NCBI GenBank assembly: GCA_951802195.1
Contig: OX637625.1
Span: 496,001-560,000 of the forward strand
From: Tausonia pullulans
Taxonomy: Eukaryota > Basidiomycota > Tremellomycetes > Cystofilobasidiales > Mrakiaceae
DNA length: 64,000 nt
Direction of reading: 5' to 3'
In this document: positions 63,101-64,000 of the stretch, piece by piece
Numbering within the stretch: the first letter of the stretch is position 1
How the letters are laid out: the number at the start of each line of letters is the position of its first letter
The notes under the pieces: generated by a model
Seen by the model: only the letters and a program-made list of their open reading frames with translations
The model's database searches: none
Told to the model about the DNA's origin: nothing
Program-made: the position numbers and the translations under genes

Positions 63101-63510
63101 GTTGGAGTCCATCACGCGGACGAACGCATACTGGATCCTGGAAGGGGCAGAGCGTATGAAGGGGAAGTCATCAGCGCGAGATGGACATGAGCGAAGTTGG
63201 AACTCGACGTACCGGCCGTCCTTGAACTCGTCGGCAAGCTCCTCGAGCCCGCCATCGCCGGTCGCCTGGACCTTGAGGTCGTTCCGGCCCTGGGCGTAGG
63301 TGCTGCACAAAGTGTCAGCGCCCGCGTTCCGAGCGAGCGAGCTAGAGAGAGGTGGCGTACAAGAGAGTCCAGTCACACGTCGGGTCGCCTGAGATGACCT
63401 GGTTCTTGGTCTCGAGGAGCTCGCGGTCTGAGGCGGCAGCTCCATCAGCACAGCGGAAGGAGGGCGCCAGAGGACTAGCGTGAGGACTGACCTGAAAGGT
63501 TGACATTCAT
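60169..63510 (-). CDS. ABP1: Actin-binding protein Abp1 (ADF-H domain plus two SH3 domains)
   Basis: Abp1 binds F-actin at cortical patches and recruits endocytic factors and kinases through SH3. It starts MNVNLSDRELLETKNQVISG at 63,510, the first part of an ADF-homology domain (then DPTCDWTLL, TYAQGRNDLKVQATGDGGLE, ELADEFKDGRYVEFAFVRV, LPKFIQI, VPENKKGLFHTHSTAVARFL, HIQVNARNEADVDP). A proline-rich central region has repeated acidic blocks of the form DDESWGDDEP, DDETWGDEPP and EDDWSEDPP, likely Arp2/3-type acidic tryptophan motifs. Two SH3 domains close the protein: RARVLFDYEKTEDNEVNLRE with EGWWKAVNEKGEEGLFPANY, and IAIALYDYDAAEGNELTFKE with EEWWSGTGPDGAEGLFPANY. The stop is at 60,169. About 850 residues in about thirteen exons. 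Yeast Abp1 has one SH3; two are found in many basidiomycetes and other fungi. Confidence 0.95.
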
Positions 63511-63859
63511 GGTGGTGGTTTGGAGGGAGGTGAGGAGGCGATGACGAGGAGCGCCGGGATGAGGGCTGGGCGGCCGCCGTCGCGAAGGGAGCAGGCCTCC
63601 GATGGCTGCTCCCCGCACGACAGTGGCTGTGGCAACGGATCAACAGAGATGGAAGGGACTGCACAGTCCTTGATCTCGAGAGGGATGTCGCTGTAGAAGG
63701 AAGCGAAGTTGGTCGGTCGTTAGGCGGTGGTGAGGTGATGGAGGGAGGATCATCGCCCGCTTGAGTCTCCGTCCTCTCAGCCGGACTGACGTTCTCTCTC
63801 TTCCCAACCATCGCCCCCTCCCCTCCCCTCCTTCTCGTCTCCTTTCAGCCTAGCCCGCC
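63511..63859. other. Divergent promoter region ABP1 / right-edge gene
   Basis: About 350 bp between divergent starts, pyrimidine-rich just before 63,860. No gene. Confidence 0.4.
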
Positions 63860-64000
63860 ATGTCGACTCCCTCCGCTCCCGCCGGTCCCATCCCCTCCGA
63901 GGACATTGTCGCCAAGAAGGTGCAGCCTGCCCGTCGCTCGCGCCGTCGCCGTTCTCTCGGCTTCTTCTCGCTCGCCGCCTTGCTCGTCCGACCGAGGATG
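63860..64000 (+). CDS. 5' end of an unidentified gene at the right edge
   Basis: ATG at 63,860 in a good context (cccgccATGTCG) opens MSTPSAPAGPIPSEDIVAKK, followed by a plausible donor (AAG|GTGCAG) and an intron running toward the edge. The frame is rich in Pro, Ser and Ala and too short to classify. It is called because of its position, its pyrimidine-rich leader and its divergent arrangement with ABP1. Confidence 0.45.
   Translation, partial: MSTPSAPAGPIPSEDIVAKKVQPARRSRRRRSLGFFSLAALLVRPRM

Overview
The window looks like nuclear DNA of a GC-rich basidiomycete yeast, most likely a red yeast or relative in Pucciniomycotina (Microbotryomycetes/Sporidiobolales type). The evidence is high GC with GC-rich third codon positions, genes packed tightly on both strands, and many short (about 45-150 nt) GTNNGT...AG introns per gene. 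The encoded proteins are unmistakably fungal: Abp1, Caf40, Pre5, EMC2, an EF-hand MscS channel, a Zn2Cys6 regulator and an H2A ending in SQEV. All coordinates for multi-exon genes are first-to-last coding base; introns were placed by eye using frame, splice consensus and family similarity.

Layout. 1-1.83 kb: 5' part of an RGG/glycine-rich RNA-binding-type protein (-). 3.5-8.4 kb: complete ISWI chromatin remodeller (+). 8.6-14.5 kb: a compact specialised-metabolism locus, made of one reading frame that fuses a type III polyketide synthase to a membrane-anchored SAM methyltransferase (-), a divergent four-helix membrane protein (+) and a cytochrome P450 (+). 14.5-16 kb: apparently decayed sequence. 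16-18.5 kb: proteasome alpha6 (-) and mitochondrial uS14m (+). 19-22.5 kb: vezatin-like membrane protein (-). 23-27.5 kb: three tandem tetraspan/MARVEL-like membrane proteins (-). 28.9-32.6 kb: MscS/EF-hand channel (-). 33.1-38.5 kb: EMC2, sorting nexin 4 and holocytochrome c synthase (all +). 39.1-41.1 kb: divergent H2B/H2A pair. 41.1-43.9 kb and 46.7-49.5 kb: gene-poor stretches holding remnants of a Dis3-like exonuclease and of a sugar transporter, on either side of a Zn2Cys6 transcription factor (43.9-46.7 kb). 49.5-64 kb: glutaredoxin, Caf40, a DUF1917 protein, a drug:H+ antiporter, a small unassigned protein, Abp1 and the start of one more gene at the right edge.

The most interesting signal is the type III PKS-methyltransferase fusion. 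The C-terminal strand of the PKS runs on, in phase and without a stop, into a methyltransferase with two C-terminal membrane segments. The junction sits at an intron whose retention would instead end a stand-alone PKS. With the divergent membrane protein and the P450 next to it, this suggests an undescribed pathway that makes, methylates and oxidises a small polyketide at a membrane. The product is unknown. Other points of note are the tandem tetraspan family with one copy carrying a damaged splice donor, three predicted GC-AG introns, 8- and 10-nt microexons, and pure-C polypyrimidine tracts before splice acceptors.
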